This document shows positions 44,946 through 54,348 of a stretch of DNA of 64,000 bases, in pieces. This stretch comes from Planctomyces sp. SH-PL62 (GTDB lineage Bacteria > Planctomycetota > Planctomycetia > Isosphaerales > Isosphaeraceae), in NCBI RefSeq assembly GCF_001610895.1, contig NZ_CP011273.1, positions 6,200,001 to 6,264,000 of the forward strand. Direction: 5' to 3'. Both the position numbers and the translations under genes were made by a program. The notes below the pieces were generated by a model. It was not told the origin of the DNA. It searched no databases and worked only from the letters and a program-made list of their open reading frames with translations. Within the stretch, counting starts at the first letter, position 1. Each line of letters opens with the position of its first letter.

Positions 44946-46121
44946 ATGGGACGCTTTGAGAACCAGGCGGCGACGGCCCTGACGTGGCTTTGCCTCGTCG
45001 CGGCGACGGGGATCGGGCGGGCCGACGACGAGGCGCTGCGGCCGGTCGTCGTGAATCACCGGCCGGGGCCGGAATATGCGGCCGACGCCCGCGCCTTCCA
45101 GGGCATCCCCGGCATCGAACGCTCGCCGATCGGGCGGCTCTGGGCCACCTGGTACGCCGGCGGCGACGGCGAGGGGGAGTCCAATTACGTGCTCCTGACG
45201 ACGAGCGGCGACGACGGCCGGTCCTGGTCCGGGCCGAGACTGGTCGTCGATCCCCCGGGGCCGGTGCGCGCGTACGACCCTTGCCTCTGGGTCGATCCCG
45301 ACGGCCGGCTCTGGCTCTTCTGGGCGCAGTCGTACCAGTGGTGGGACGGGCGATCCGGCGTCTGGGCGATCACGACCGACGAGCCCGACGTCGAGTCCCC
45401 CCGCTGGTCCCCTCCCCGCCGCCTGTGCGACGGGATCATGATGAACAAGCCGACCGTCGCCTCGGACGGCGCGTGGCTCCTCCCCGTCGCGGTCTGGGAG
45501 CGCGAGCCGACCGCCGACCCGTCGCATCGGCGCGGGTCGAGCTTGGGGAGCGGCGCCCACGTCGTCGCCTCCACCGATCGCGGCGCGAGCTGGCAGGCTC
45601 GCGGCAAGGCGATCGTCCCGGAGCGCGTGTTCGACGAGCACTCGATCGTCGAGCGCCGCGACGGCTCGCTTTGGCTGCTGGCTCGCACCGCGTTCGGCAT
45701 CGGCGAGAGCACGTCGACCGACGGCGGCGCGACCTGGAGCGAGGGGAAGCGGTCCGGCCTCCGCCACGTCGACTCCCGGTTCTTCATCCGCCGGCTCCGC
45801 TCCGGACGGCTCCTCCTCGTCGCCCACGAACCGCCCGACGGCAAGAGCCGATCGCACCTGACCGCCCGGCTCTCCGACGACGACGGCCGATCCTGGACCG
45901 GCGGCCTGATGATCGACGAGCGGCCGGGCGTCTCCTACCCGGACGGCGTGCAGGCCCCGGACGGACGGATCCACCTGATCCACGACTACAACCGGACGCG
46001 CGATAAACAGATCCTGATGTCCGTCTTCACCGAAGACGACGTGGCCGCCGGCCGCGCGGCGTCGCGCGAGGCGCGGTTCCGCGTCGTCGTGGATCAGGCG
46101 ACCGGGAAGCCCGCGAGGTGA
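44946..46121 (+). CDS. exported sialidase-like (BNR repeat) protein
   Basis: The 391-residue protein has a signal peptide (about 1-26) and a six-bladed beta-propeller of the sialidase/BNR kind. Asp-box repeats are visible four times: SGDDGRSWSGP (about 83), STDRGASWQAR (about 210), STDGGATWSEG (about 257) and SDDDGRSWTGG (about 310). The arginine segment PIGRLWATWYAGG (about 61) and a late YPDGVQAPDGRIHLIHDYNR are typical of the exo-alpha-sialidase-like family. It may remove sialic acid or a related acidic sugar, but many members are uncharacterised. The ATG at 44946 follows GAAGGGGAAGGC. Confidence 0.82.
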   Translation: MGRFENQAATALTWLCLVAATGIGRADDEALRPVVVNHRPGPEYAADARAFQGIPGIERSPIGRLWATWYAGGDGEGESNYVLLTTSGDDGRSWSGPRLVVDPPGPVRAYDPCLWVDPDGRLWLFWAQSYQWWDGRSGVWAITTDEPDVESPRWSPPRRLCDGIMMNKPTVASDGAWLLPVAVWEREPTADPSHRRGSSLGSGAHVVASTDRGASWQARGKAIVPERVFDEHSIVERRDGSLWLLARTAFGIGESTSTDGGATWSEGKRSGLRHVDSRFFIRRLRSGRLLLVAHEPPDGKSRSHLTARLSDDDGRSWTGGLMIDERPGVSYPDGVQAPDGRIHLIHDYNRTRDKQILMSVFTEDDVAAGRAASREARFRVVVDQATGKPAR

Positions 46122-46160
46122 GCGCGGGCCGCCGGGGTGTTTCGTCGTCGGTTCAGGTCT

Positions 46161-47642
46161 TCACGCCAGCAGGTCCTTGCGGATCCTGACGCCTTCCTCG
46201 ACGCCGATGAGCCGCTGCTGGAGGCCCTGGAAGGGGTAGCGGAAGGTGAACGGGTCCAGGCCGAGGAGGTGGAGGATCGTCGCCTGGAGGTCGTGGACGG
46301 GGACCGGATCCTCGACGATCGAGGAGCCCAGCTCGTCGGTCGCGCCGACGGTCGCGCCGGGCTTGATCCCGCCGCCGGCGGCCCAGAGGGTGAAGCAGTG
46401 GGGGTGGTGGTCGCGGCCCAGGAACGTCGAGCCGCCCCGGGCCTCGTTCATCGAGGTCCGGCCGAACTCGCCCCCCCAGACGACGATCGTCTCGTCGAGC
46501 ATGCCCCGGCGCTTGAGGTCGCGGATCAGGGCGGCGATCGGCTTATCGACGTCCTTGCACTTCTTGGGGAGTTGATGGACGATGTCGTCGCCGGCGCCGG
46601 TGCCGTGGCAGTCCCAGCCCCAGTCGAAGAGCTGGACGTAGCGGACGCCGCGCTCGACGAGGCGGCGGGCGAGGAGGCAGTTGTTGGCGAACGAGGCCGC
46701 GCCCGGCTCGGCGCCGTACTCCTCGCGGATCGAATCGGGCTCGCGGCCGACGTCCATCACGTCGGGGACCGAGGCCTGCATGCGGAAGGCCAGCTCGTAC
46801 TGGCTGATCCGGGTGAGGGTCTCGGGATCGCCGTGCTCGCGGGCCTCGATCTCGTTCAGGTGGTTGATGGCGTCGAGCGTGCGGCGGCGGTCCTCGCGGG
46901 TCATCCCGTTGGGGTCGCCGACGTACAGGACCGGGTCGCCCACGGTGCGGCACTGCACGCCCTGGAAGACGCTGGGGAGGAAGCCGGTGCTCCAGAGGGC
47001 CTTGCCGCCGGTGGGGTCGGTCCCGCCGCTGATCATGACCACGAAGCCGGGGAGGTCCTCGTTCTCCGTCCCCAGCCCGTAGGTGATCCAGGAGCCCATC
47101 GCCGCGCCGCCGTTGCGCGGGGAGCCGGTGAACATGAAGAGTTCGGCCGGGGCGTGGTTGAACTCGGTGGTGACCATGGAGCGGACGACGGCCGCCTCGT
47201 CGATCACGCCGGCGGTGTGCGGCAGCAGCTCGCTCATCCACTGGCCGCTCTCGCCCCGCCTGGCGAACTTGTAGGGGGTGCCCAGCATCTTCGGCCGCCC
47301 CTTGATGAAGGCGAACCGCTGGCCCTTGAGCAGCTCCTCCGGGCAGGGCTCCATGTGGTGCTTGTTCAGGAGCGGCTTGTAGTCGAAGAGGTCTTGCTGG
47401 GGGGGGCCTCCCGACATGTGCAGATAGATGACGCTCTTGGCCTTGGCCGGGCGCTTCGGGACCGCGTTGGAGGCGTCGGCGTCCGAGAGCCCGGCCCCGA
47501 AGCCGTCGCGGCCCATCAGCGAGGCCAGGGCGATCGCCCCCAGGCCGGTCTGGGACCGCCTGAGGAACTGGCGCCGGGTCTCCGCGCGGGCGAGCCGCAT
47601 GCGGAGGATCTGGTTGAGGTCGAGGTTCGCGTCGAGTCCCAC
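46161..47642 (-). CDS. DUF1501 (sulfatase-like) protein, second pair
   Basis: The 493-residue protein has a Tat-like N-terminus (ETRRQFLRRSQTGLGAIALA) and the DUF1501 fold. Motifs are YLHMSGGPPQQDLFDYKPLL (about 76-95), VRSMVTTEFNHAPAELF (about 159), [35 protein letters not shown] and FLGRDHHPHCFTLWAAGGGI. The GTG at 47642 follows AGGGGGTGA and lies four bases after the stop of the DUF1549/DUF1553 gene, so the two form a tight pair and are probably translated together. It ends 39 bases from the sialidase-like gene stop, on the opposite strand. The function is unknown, as for the other DUF1501 proteins here. Confidence 0.9.
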   Translation of the reverse strand: MGLDANLDLNQILRMRLARAETRRQFLRRSQTGLGAIALASLMGRDGFGAGLSDADASNAVPKRPAKAKSVIYLHMSGGPPQQDLFDYKPLLNKHHMEPCPEELLKGQRFAFIKGRPKMLGTPYKFARRGESGQWMSELLPHTAGVIDEAAVVRSMVTTEFNHAPAELFMFTGSPRNGGAAMGSWITYGLGTENEDLPGFVVMISGGTDPTGGKALWSTGFLPSVFQGVQCRTVGDPVLYVGDPNGMTREDRRRTLDAINHLNEIEAREHGDPETLTRISQYELAFRMQASVPDVMDVGREPDSIREEYGAEPGAASFANNCLLARRLVERGVRYVQLFDWGWDCHGTGAGDDIVHQLPKKCKDVDKPIAALIRDLKRRGMLDETIVVWGGEFGRTSMNEARGGSTFLGRDHHPHCFTLWAAGGGIKPGATVGATDELGSSIVEDPVPVHDLQATILHLLGLDPFTFRYPFQGLQQRLIGVEEGVRIRKDLLA

Positions 47643-47646
47643 GGCG

Positions 47647-50001
47647 TCACCCCCTGGTCAGCACGGCGTCGAGGTTCAGCAACACGTTGGCGACGGCCGT
47701 CCACGCGGCGAGGTCGGCCGGATCGAGCCCTTCCGGCAAGGGGCCGAGGGGGTCGGTCGCCAGGGCCGCGGCGGCGGCCGGGTCGCGGCGGTAGCGGTCG
47801 AGCTGCGCCGCGTGCAGGGCGACGAGCTGCGCCACCTGGTCGTCGCGGGCCGGGCGGCCGAGGCAGACTTCCAGCCCGTACCGCGACCGTTCCTCGGGCG
47901 AGCTTCCCCCTTCGCGGACGATCCGCCGGGCCAGCCCCTGCGCCGCCTCGATGTACACCGGGTCGTTGAGCGTCACCAGGGCCTGGAGCGGCGTGTTGGT
48001 GCTGACCCGCCGGACGGCGCAGACCTCGCGGCTGGGGGCGTCGAACGCGGCCATCGAGGGGTAAGGGACGGTCCGCCGCCAGAAGGTGTAGAGGCCGCGA
48101 CGATAGCGGTCGACGCCCGGGCTCGTGGTCCAGGTCCGCTGGCCGTTGAACGCGGCCTGCCAGAGGCCGTCGGGCTGCACCGGGAAGACGCTCGGGCCGC
48201 CGACCTTGCGGCCGAGCAGGCCGGCGAACGCCAGCGCCTGGTCGCGCACCGACTCGGCGTCCAGCCGGACCCGAGGGGCGCGGGCGAGCAGGCGGTTCTT
48301 GGGGTCCTTCTCGATCATCTCGGGCGTCGCCTTCGACGCCTGGCGGTAGGTCGCCGACGTCACCAGGCGGCGGATCAGGCCCTTCACGTCCCAGCCCGAA
48401 TCCATGAAGTCGACGGCCAGGCGGTCGAGCAGCTCGGGGTGGCTCGGCAGCTCGCCCTGGGTGCCGAAGTCCTCCTCGGTCTCGACGATCCCCGCGCCGA
48501 ACAGGAGGCCCCAGGCGCGGTTCGCCGCCACGCGAGCCGTCAGCGGGTTGTCGCGGTCGACGAGCCAGCGGGCCAGCGTCAGCCGATTGATGGGCGCGCC
48601 TTCGGGGGCGGGGTGGAGGGCCTTCGGCAAGATCGGGGGAACCTCGGGACCGGGGTCGAGGAAATTGCCCTTCAGGAGAACGTGCGTCACCCGATGCTTT
48701 TCCGGGGGGAGTTCGGCCATGATCGGCAGCGTCGGCACGGCGGCGCGGGACTTCTCCTCCCTGGCGATCTCGTCGCGGAGCGTCGGGGCGGGGGGGCCGA
48801 CGATCGCGTCGAGCCGGCCTTTCAGCTCGGCGAGGCGGGCGTCGACGCCGCGGAGCCGCTCGACCTCGTCGGCGGTGATCCAGGGCATGACGGGCGATTC
48901 GTCCGGGAGGTCGGCGTCGGCCGTCTGGTTGAAGATCGCGAAGGCGCCGTAGTACTCCTCATGCGAGATCGGATCGTACTTGTGCGAATGGCACTTGGCG
49001 CAGCCCATGGTCAGGCCCATCCAGGCCTGGAAGGTCACGTCCACGCGGTCCTTGATCGCGGCGATGCGGAACTCCTCGTCGTCGGTCCCCCCCTCGGTGT
49101 TGGTCATCGTATTGCGGTGGAAGGCGGTCGCGGCCCGCTGGCGATCGGTCGCGCCGGGGAGGAGGTCGCCGGCGATCTGGTCGACGGTGAACTGGTCGTA
49201 GGGGAGGTTGCGGTTGAGGGCGTCGATGAGCCAGTCGCGGTATCCCCAGATCGTGCGGAGCGGGTCGGAGCCGTATCCGGCCGAGTCGGCGTAGCGGGCC
49301 AGGTCCAGCCAGGGTCGCGCCCAGCGCTCGCCGAAGGCCGGGTCGGCGAGGTAGCGTTCGACGGCCCGCTCGTAGGCGTCGGGCGCGGGGTCCTCGGCGA
49401 ACGCGCGGACCTCGTCGAGCGTCGGCGGCAGGCCGCGAAGGTCCAGGCTGACTCGCCGCAGCAGCGTGGCCCGATCGGCCTGCGGCGAGGGCTTCAGCCC
49501 CTCGCGGTCGAGCCTCGCCAGGATGAACGCGTCGAGCGCGGACCGGGGCCAGGAGGGGTCGGAGACGGCGGGGGTCGGCGGGGCCTTGGGGGGGACGAGC
49601 GCCCAGTGCTCGGCGTATTCGGCCCCCTGGGCGATCCACTTGCGGAGGGTCTCGACCTCGGCCTCCGAGAGCCTCGGGCCCGCCTTGCGCGGGGGCATGC
49701 GGAGGGTGTCGTCCTCGTCGAGGATCCGCTCCATGACGACGCTCGACTCGGGGTCGTCGGGGACGATCGCCGCGTCGCGCTCCTCGGTGGCCTTGACGGC
49801 CTCGTCGCGGAGGTCCAGTCGCAGCTCGGCGGCGCGCGTGGACTCGTCGGCGCCGTGGCAGGCGAAGCAGTTCTTCGAGAGGAGGGGTCGGACGTCCCGG
49901 TTGTAGTCGACCCGATCGTCGCCGGCCCCGGCCGCGTCCGTCGCCGCGAGCGCCGCGACCGCGATCCAGGCCGATCCGAAATACGTCGCGAATCGGTACA
50001 T
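47647..50001 (-). CDS. planctomycete cytochrome-C / DUF1549 / DUF1553 protein, second pair
   Basis: The 784-residue exported protein has a signal peptide (MYRFATYFGSAWIAVAALAA). The cytochrome-C domain with heme site CFACH (about 43-47) comes next. DUF1549 (about 150-345) starts with SALDAFILARLDREGLKPSP and holds CAKCHSHKYDPIS (about 331). DUF1553 (about 470-780) starts LTLARWLVDRDNPLTARVAA and ends TAVANVLLNLDAVLTRG. This is the compact form of the family: no WD40 or Big domains, unlike the protein at 32959. The ATG at 50001 was chosen because the signal peptide begins there; the open frame further upstream is spacer. The DUF1501 gene follows after four bases. Confidence 0.9.
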   Translation of the reverse strand: MYRFATYFGSAWIAVAALAATDAAGAGDDRVDYNRDVRPLLSKNCFACHGADESTRAAELRLDLRDEAVKATEERDAAIVPDDPESSVVMERILDEDDTLRMPPRKAGPRLSEAEVETLRKWIAQGAEYAEHWALVPPKAPPTPAVSDPSWPRSALDAFILARLDREGLKPSPQADRATLLRRVSLDLRGLPPTLDEVRAFAEDPAPDAYERAVERYLADPAFGERWARPWLDLARYADSAGYGSDPLRTIWGYRDWLIDALNRNLPYDQFTVDQIAGDLLPGATDRQRAATAFHRNTMTNTEGGTDDEEFRIAAIKDRVDVTFQAWMGLTMGCAKCHSHKYDPISHEEYYGAFAIFNQTADADLPDESPVMPWITADEVERLRGVDARLAELKGRLDAIVGPPAPTLRDEIAREEKSRAAVPTLPIMAELPPEKHRVTHVLLKGNFLDPGPEVPPILPKALHPAPEGAPINRLTLARWLVDRDNPLTARVAANRAWGLLFGAGIVETEEDFGTQGELPSHPELLDRLAVDFMDSGWDVKGLIRRLVTSATYRQASKATPEMIEKDPKNRLLARAPRVRLDAESVRDQALAFAGLLGRKVGGPSVFPVQPDGLWQAAFNGQRTWTTSPGVDRYRRGLYTFWRRTVPYPSMAAFDAPSREVCAVRRVSTNTPLQALVTLNDPVYIEAAQGLARRIVREGGSSPEERSRYGLEVCLGRPARDDQVAQLVALHAAQLDRYRRDPAAAAALATDPLGPLPEGLDPADLAAWTAVANVLLNLDAVLTRG

Positions 50002-50457
50002 CGGAATTCGACTCCCGTCTCGGGCCGATCCCTCAGGGGAGGGGGCGGCCGACCAAACCGAAAGGGGCCAGGCGGTCGGGCGGGCGCGGCGGATCGCGAA
50101 GGTCCACGAGAAACCGCCGCCGACTTTGGCCATTGTGGCACGTCCGATCCCCCGGGTTCAAGCCCCGAAACCAGGGGGAGACGCCTCCAGCCTCCGTTCG
50201 TCCTCGATCTCGACGCCCTCTCGGCCCCCCCTGGATCGACGGAATCCGGCTCGTCCCGGGTCGTGGCGGATCGACGACGCGGCGTTTCCCGAATGCAACG
50301 CGGAGCGAGCGGCGACTCCAATCCGCCTCGCGGCGAGGCTTGCCGGATCCGCTCGCGGCCCCGCATGGCTGCATCGACGTAGAAAGGAGGCAGAGGGGGG
50401 AAACGGCGAGGGATGGTCCCGGGCCGCCTTCCCCGTGCCGTCTCCGAAGGAGCATCG
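50002..50457. other. divergent spacer, no gene seen
   Basis: This 456-base spacer separates the DUF1549/DUF1553 gene (minus) and the PEP-CTERM gene (plus). Open frames exist on both strands but their translations are arginine- and proline-rich with no ordered features. No repeat was recognised. It must carry the promoters of both genes. Confidence 0.5.
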
Positions 50458-50999
50458 ATGCGTCGTTTCCTCCGAATCTCGGCCCTGGCCTGCCTGCTCG
50501 CCGCCGCCCCCGCCTCGCGCTCGTCGGCGGACGTGGTTTACACCCTGACCGATGCGAACCTGGTGGTGGGGAACGTCTTGCCGGCCGGGACGCTGACGGG
50601 GACGTTCACCCTGAGCGACGACCTGGCCACCCTGCTCGCGGCCGACGTCACGGCCTCGGGGGCGATCGTCAACGGATTCACCTACGCGCCGACGACCTAC
50701 ACGCTGGCGAACTCCGCGTTCTACACCAACAACCTGGCGAGCTATTTCCAGCTCACCCAGGGGGCGGCCCAGCTCCGGCTGATCTTCGCGACGCCCCTCT
50801 CGGCCACGGGGGCGACGGCGCTCTCGACCGGCGGCTACGAGTGGCAGGCCGCCGCGGGGAGCCGGACCACGTCCTCGGGCTCGGTCGTCGCGTCGACGGG
50901 GGCCGTGCCGGAGCCGTCGTCGCTGGTGATGGCCGCGACCGGGGTCGCGTCGGCGCTGGCCCTGGGGGGCGTCGGGCCCGACGCCGGGCCTCGGCCTGA
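50458..50999 (+). CDS. PEP-CTERM sorting domain protein, apparent frameshift in the tail
   Basis: The protein (180 residues if repaired) has a signal peptide (about 1-24) and a beta-rich secreted domain rich in T, A and S (VVYTLTDANLVVGNVLPAGT). The C-terminal sorting signal PEPSSLVMAATGVASALALG is cut short as sequenced: the frame runs on with GVGPDAGPRPEGG and ends at 51048. Adding one G to the six-G run at 50964-50969 gives the expected basic ending [11 protein letters not shown], with a stop at 50999. That ending is what PEP-CTERM tails need for exosortase recognition, which strongly supports the repair. The ATG at 50458 follows AAGGAG. It is upstream of the third DUF1549/DUF1553 gene. 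Confidence 0.78.
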
Positions 51000-51140
51000 G
51001 GGGGGCGCACCGGAAATCGGCTTTCGCGGCCCGGCGTCGCGATGGTAGGTTAGAGGGGTGTTAAACATCGCGATGCGAAGCCCGGCCGAGGCGACGACCC
51101 CGAGGCCGGGCGTTCCCGCGCCCCACGGAGGACGCCCCCC

Positions 51141-54100
51141 ATGTCGGCTGTTGGTATGCGACTCCTCGCCGCGTCGGCCCTGATCGCGGCGGCGACGCTC
51201 GGCTCCCGGGCCGAAGCCGCCGAAGGCCCGTCCGACGCCTCGCCCGCCGACGGCAAGTCCCGGGTGGACTTCGCCCGCGAGGTCCGGCCGATCCTCTCCG
51301 ACGCCTGCTTCGCCTGCCACGGCTTCGACGAGAAGGAACGCAAGGCCGGCCTGCGGCTCGACACCCACGAGGGGGCGTTCGGCAAGCTCGAATCGGGCGA
51401 CGCCGCCGTCGTGCCGGGGGATCTCGAGAACAGCGGCCTGGTCTTCCGGATCGAGACCGACGACGAAGACATGCTGATGCCGCCGAAGGACTCGGGCAAG
51501 TCGCTGACGCCCGAGCAGGTGGACGTCCTCAAGCGGTGGGTCGCCGAGGGGGCCTCCTGGAGCGGCCACTGGGCGTTCGAGCCGCCGATCAAGGCCGAGG
51601 CCCCCAAAACGGCCGACGCGACCTGGGCGCGGGACCCGATCGACTCCTTCCTCCTCGCCCGGATCGAGGCCGCGGGGCTCAAGCCCTCCGCCCCCGCCGA
51701 CCCGACCACCCTCCTGCGCCGGGCCTCGCTCGACCTGACCGGCCTCCCCCCCACCCCCGGGGAGGTCGACGGCTTCCTCGCCGCGGTCGCCGCGACCGGG
51801 CTCGACGCCGCCTATGAGAAGGCCGTCGACCGCCTGCTGGAATCGCCCCGATACGGCGAGCACATGGCCCGATACTGGCTCGACGCCGCCCGATACGGCG
51901 ACACCCACGGCCTCCACCTCGACAACTTCCGCGAGATGTGGCCCTACCGCGACTGGGTCGTGAAGGCGTTCAACGACGACAAGCCGTTCGACGCCTTCAT
52001 CGTCGAGCAACTCGCCGGCGACCTGCTGCCGAACCCCACGCCCGACCAGCTCGTCGCCACCGGCTTCAACCGCTGCCACGTCTCGACGGCCGAGGGGGGC
52101 TCGATCGACCAGGAGGTCTACACCCGCAACGTCTCCGACCAGGTGGACACCAACGGCTCGGTCTTCCTCGGCCTGACCGTCGCCTGCGCCCGCTGCCACG
52201 ACCACAAGTACGACCCGATCACGCAGAAAGAGTACTACCAGTTCTTCGCCTTCTTCAACAACATCGACGGCCCGGCGATGGACGGCAACAAGTCGCGCTG
52301 GGAGCCGTTCCTGAAGACCCCCACGCCCCAGCAGGTCGAGGCTCTGGCGAAGGCCGACGCGCGGATCGCCGAGCTGAAGGCGAAGGCCGACGCCGAGTCC
52401 GCCCGGTTCGCCGCCTCGTACGACCCGAAGCTCGATGACGGGCTGTCCGAGGTCGTCGTCCGGGGCGACTACACCTGGATCGACGACGAGTTCCCGCCCG
52501 GGGCCGCCGCCTCCGGGACCGGCGAGTTCGCCGCCGCGCCCGACCACCCCGTCAAGGCCGGTCGCGCCGCGCTCCGGATCGAGGCCGCGGGCCTGACCCA
52601 GAAGGTGGTCGAGGCCGCCGGGCCCAAGCTCAAGGTCGGCAAGGGGGACGCGTTCTACGCCCACGTCTTCCTCGACCCCAAGAACCCGCCGCGCGAGGTC
52701 ATGCTCCAGTGGAAGATCGGCGGCCAGTGGGCCAAGCGGGCCTTCTGGGGCGAGAACCTGATCGACTGGGGCAAGGACGCCACGACCGAACGCCTGCGCC
52801 TCGGCGACCTCCCCGCCGACGGCGAATGGGCCCGCCTGGAGATCCCCGCGGCGAAGCTCGAGATCGCCCCCGGCGCCGTGATCGAAGGCTGGGCGTTCAC
52901 CCTGTTCGACGGCGTCGCCTACTTCGACGAGTCCGGCCTCCGCACCACGACGCCCCAGGAAGGCCAGAGCTACGACAACCTCACCGCCTGGGTCCGCGCC
53001 CGGCTGGCCGACGACGGCGCCGGCCTGGCCGATCCGGTCAAGGCGATCGTCAAGAAGCCCCGCGCCCAGCGGACCGAGGCCGAGCGCAAGCAGCTCCTGG
53101 ACCTGTTCCTGGCCGACGGATGGGCCGAGGCGAGGAAGGTCGTCCAGCCGATCCGCGACGAGATCGCCAGGGCCGAGGCCGAGAAGAAGGCGATCGACGA
53201 CGCCGTCTCCACGACCCTGATCTTCCGCGAGCGCCCGGGGGACCCCAAGCCGGCGTTCGTCCTCAACCGGGGCGAGTACGACCAGCCCAAGGACCAGGTC
53301 GGGCGGATCGTCCCCGCGTTCCTCCCCCCCCTCCCCTCGGACGCGTCGGCCGACCGCCTGGGCCTGGCCCGCTGGCTCGTCGCGCCGGAGCATCCGCTGA
53401 CGGCCCGCGTGGCGGTCAACCGGTTCTGGCAGCAGCTCTTCGGGACCGGCCTGGTGAAGACGTCCGAGGACTTCGGCGCCCAGGGCGAGCCCCCCAGCCA
53501 TCCCGAGCTGCTGGACTGGCTGTCGGTGACGTTCCGCGAGGAAGGCTGGGACGTCAAGCGGCTGATGAAGCGGCTGGCGACCACGGCCGCCTATCGCCAG
53601 ACCTCGAAGGCGACGCCGGAGGGGCTCGCCAGGGACCCCGACAACCGCCTCCTGGCCCGGGGCCCTCGGTTCCGACTGGACGCGGAGACCCTCCGCGACC
53701 AGGCGTTCTTCACCGCCGGCGTCCTCGTCGAGAAGATGGGCGGGCCGAGCGTCAAGCCCCCCCAGCCGTCGGGGCTGTGGGAGGCCGTCGCCTACGTGGG
53801 CAGCGACACCGGGATCTTCAAGGCCGACGAGGGGGTCGACAAGGTCCACCGCCGGAGCCTCTACACCTTCTGGAAGCGGACCGCCCCGCCACCGCAGATG
53901 TCCACTTTCGACGCCCCCTCCCGCGAGTCGTGCCAGGTCCGCCGCGAGCGCACCAACACCCCGCTCCAGGCGCTCCTGCTGCTCAACGAGCCCCAGTACG
54001 TGGAGGCCTCCCGGGCCCTGGCCGAGCGGGCCCTGCGCGAGGGGGGCTCGACGACCGAGGAGCGGCTGGCGTTCATGTTCCGGGTGGCGACCGCCCGCAC

Positions 54101-54305
54101 GCCCGACCCCGCCGACCTCGCCGAGCTCTCGGCGGCGTTGAAGGACTTCTCGGCCCACTACGCCGACAGGCCCGACGACGCCAGGGCCCTGATCGAAGGG
54201 GGCGCGACCCGGCCCGACCCGGCCCTCGCCCCGGTCGACCTGGCCCCCTGGACCATGATCGGCAACATCATCCTGAACCTGGACGAAGTCATCACCCGGG
54301 GCTGA
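51141..54305 (+). CDS. planctomycete cytochrome-C / DUF1549 / DUF1553 protein, third pair
   Basis: The 1054-residue exported protein has a signal peptide (about 1-26). The cytochrome-C domain with CFACHGF (about 55-61) comes next. DUF1549 (about 165-370) starts DPIDSFLLARIEAAGLKPSA and holds CARCHDHKYDPIT (about 350). A middle insertion of about 300 residues (about 420-710) contains a jelly-roll-like carbohydrate-binding-type part (GRAALRIEAAGLTQKVVEAA, EVMLQWKIGGQW). DUF1553 (about 740-1050) starts LGLARWLVAPEHPLTARVAV and ends IGNIILNLDEVITRG. The ATG follows GGAGGACGCC. The middle insertion sets it apart from the compact pair at 47647. The frameshifted DUF1501 gene starts 44 bases downstream. 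Confidence 0.9.
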   Translation: MSAVGMRLLAASALIAAATLGSRAEAAEGPSDASPADGKSRVDFAREVRPILSDACFACHGFDEKERKAGLRLDTHEGAFGKLESGDAAVVPGDLENSGLVFRIETDDEDMLMPPKDSGKSLTPEQVDVLKRWVAEGASWSGHWAFEPPIKAEAPKTADATWARDPIDSFLLARIEAAGLKPSAPADPTTLLRRASLDLTGLPPTPGEVDGFLAAVAATGLDAAYEKAVDRLLESPRYGEHMARYWLDAARYGDTHGLHLDNFREMWPYRDWVVKAFNDDKPFDAFIVEQLAGDLLPNPTPDQLVATGFNRCHVSTAEGGSIDQEVYTRNVSDQVDTNGSVFLGLTVACARCHDHKYDPITQKEYYQFFAFFNNIDGPAMDGNKSRWEPFLKTPTPQQVEALAKADARIAELKAKADAESARFAASYDPKLDDGLSEVVVRGDYTWIDDEFPPGAAASGTGEFAAAPDHPVKAGRAALRIEAAGLTQKVVEAAGPKLKVGKGDAFYAHVFLDPKNPPREVMLQWKIGGQWAKRAFWGENLIDWGKDATTERLRLGDLPADGEWARLEIPAAKLEIAPGAVIEGWAFTLFDGVAYFDESGLRTTTPQEGQSYDNLTAWVRARLADDGAGLADPVKAIVKKPRAQRTEAERKQLLDLFLADGWAEARKVVQPIRDEIARAEAEKKAIDDAVSTTLIFRERPGDPKPAFVLNRGEYDQPKDQVGRIVPAFLPPLPSDASADRLGLARWLVAPEHPLTARVAVNRFWQQLFGTGLVKTSEDFGAQGEPPSHPELLDWLSVTFREEGWDVKRLMKRLATTAAYRQTSKATPEGLARDPDNRLLARGPRFRLDAETLRDQAFFTAGVLVEKMGGPSVKPPQPSGLWEAVAYVGSDTGIFKADEGVDKVHRRSLYTFWKRTAPPPQMSTFDAPSRESCQVRRERTNTPLQALLLLNEPQYVEASRALAERALREGGSTTEERLAFMFRVATARTPDPADLAELSAALKDFSAHYADRPDDARALIEGGATRPDPALAPVDLAPWTMIGNIILNLDEVITRG

Positions 54306-54348
54306 CCCGGACCGACCCGAGACGCCCGGCCCCGAGGAGAATCCCCCG

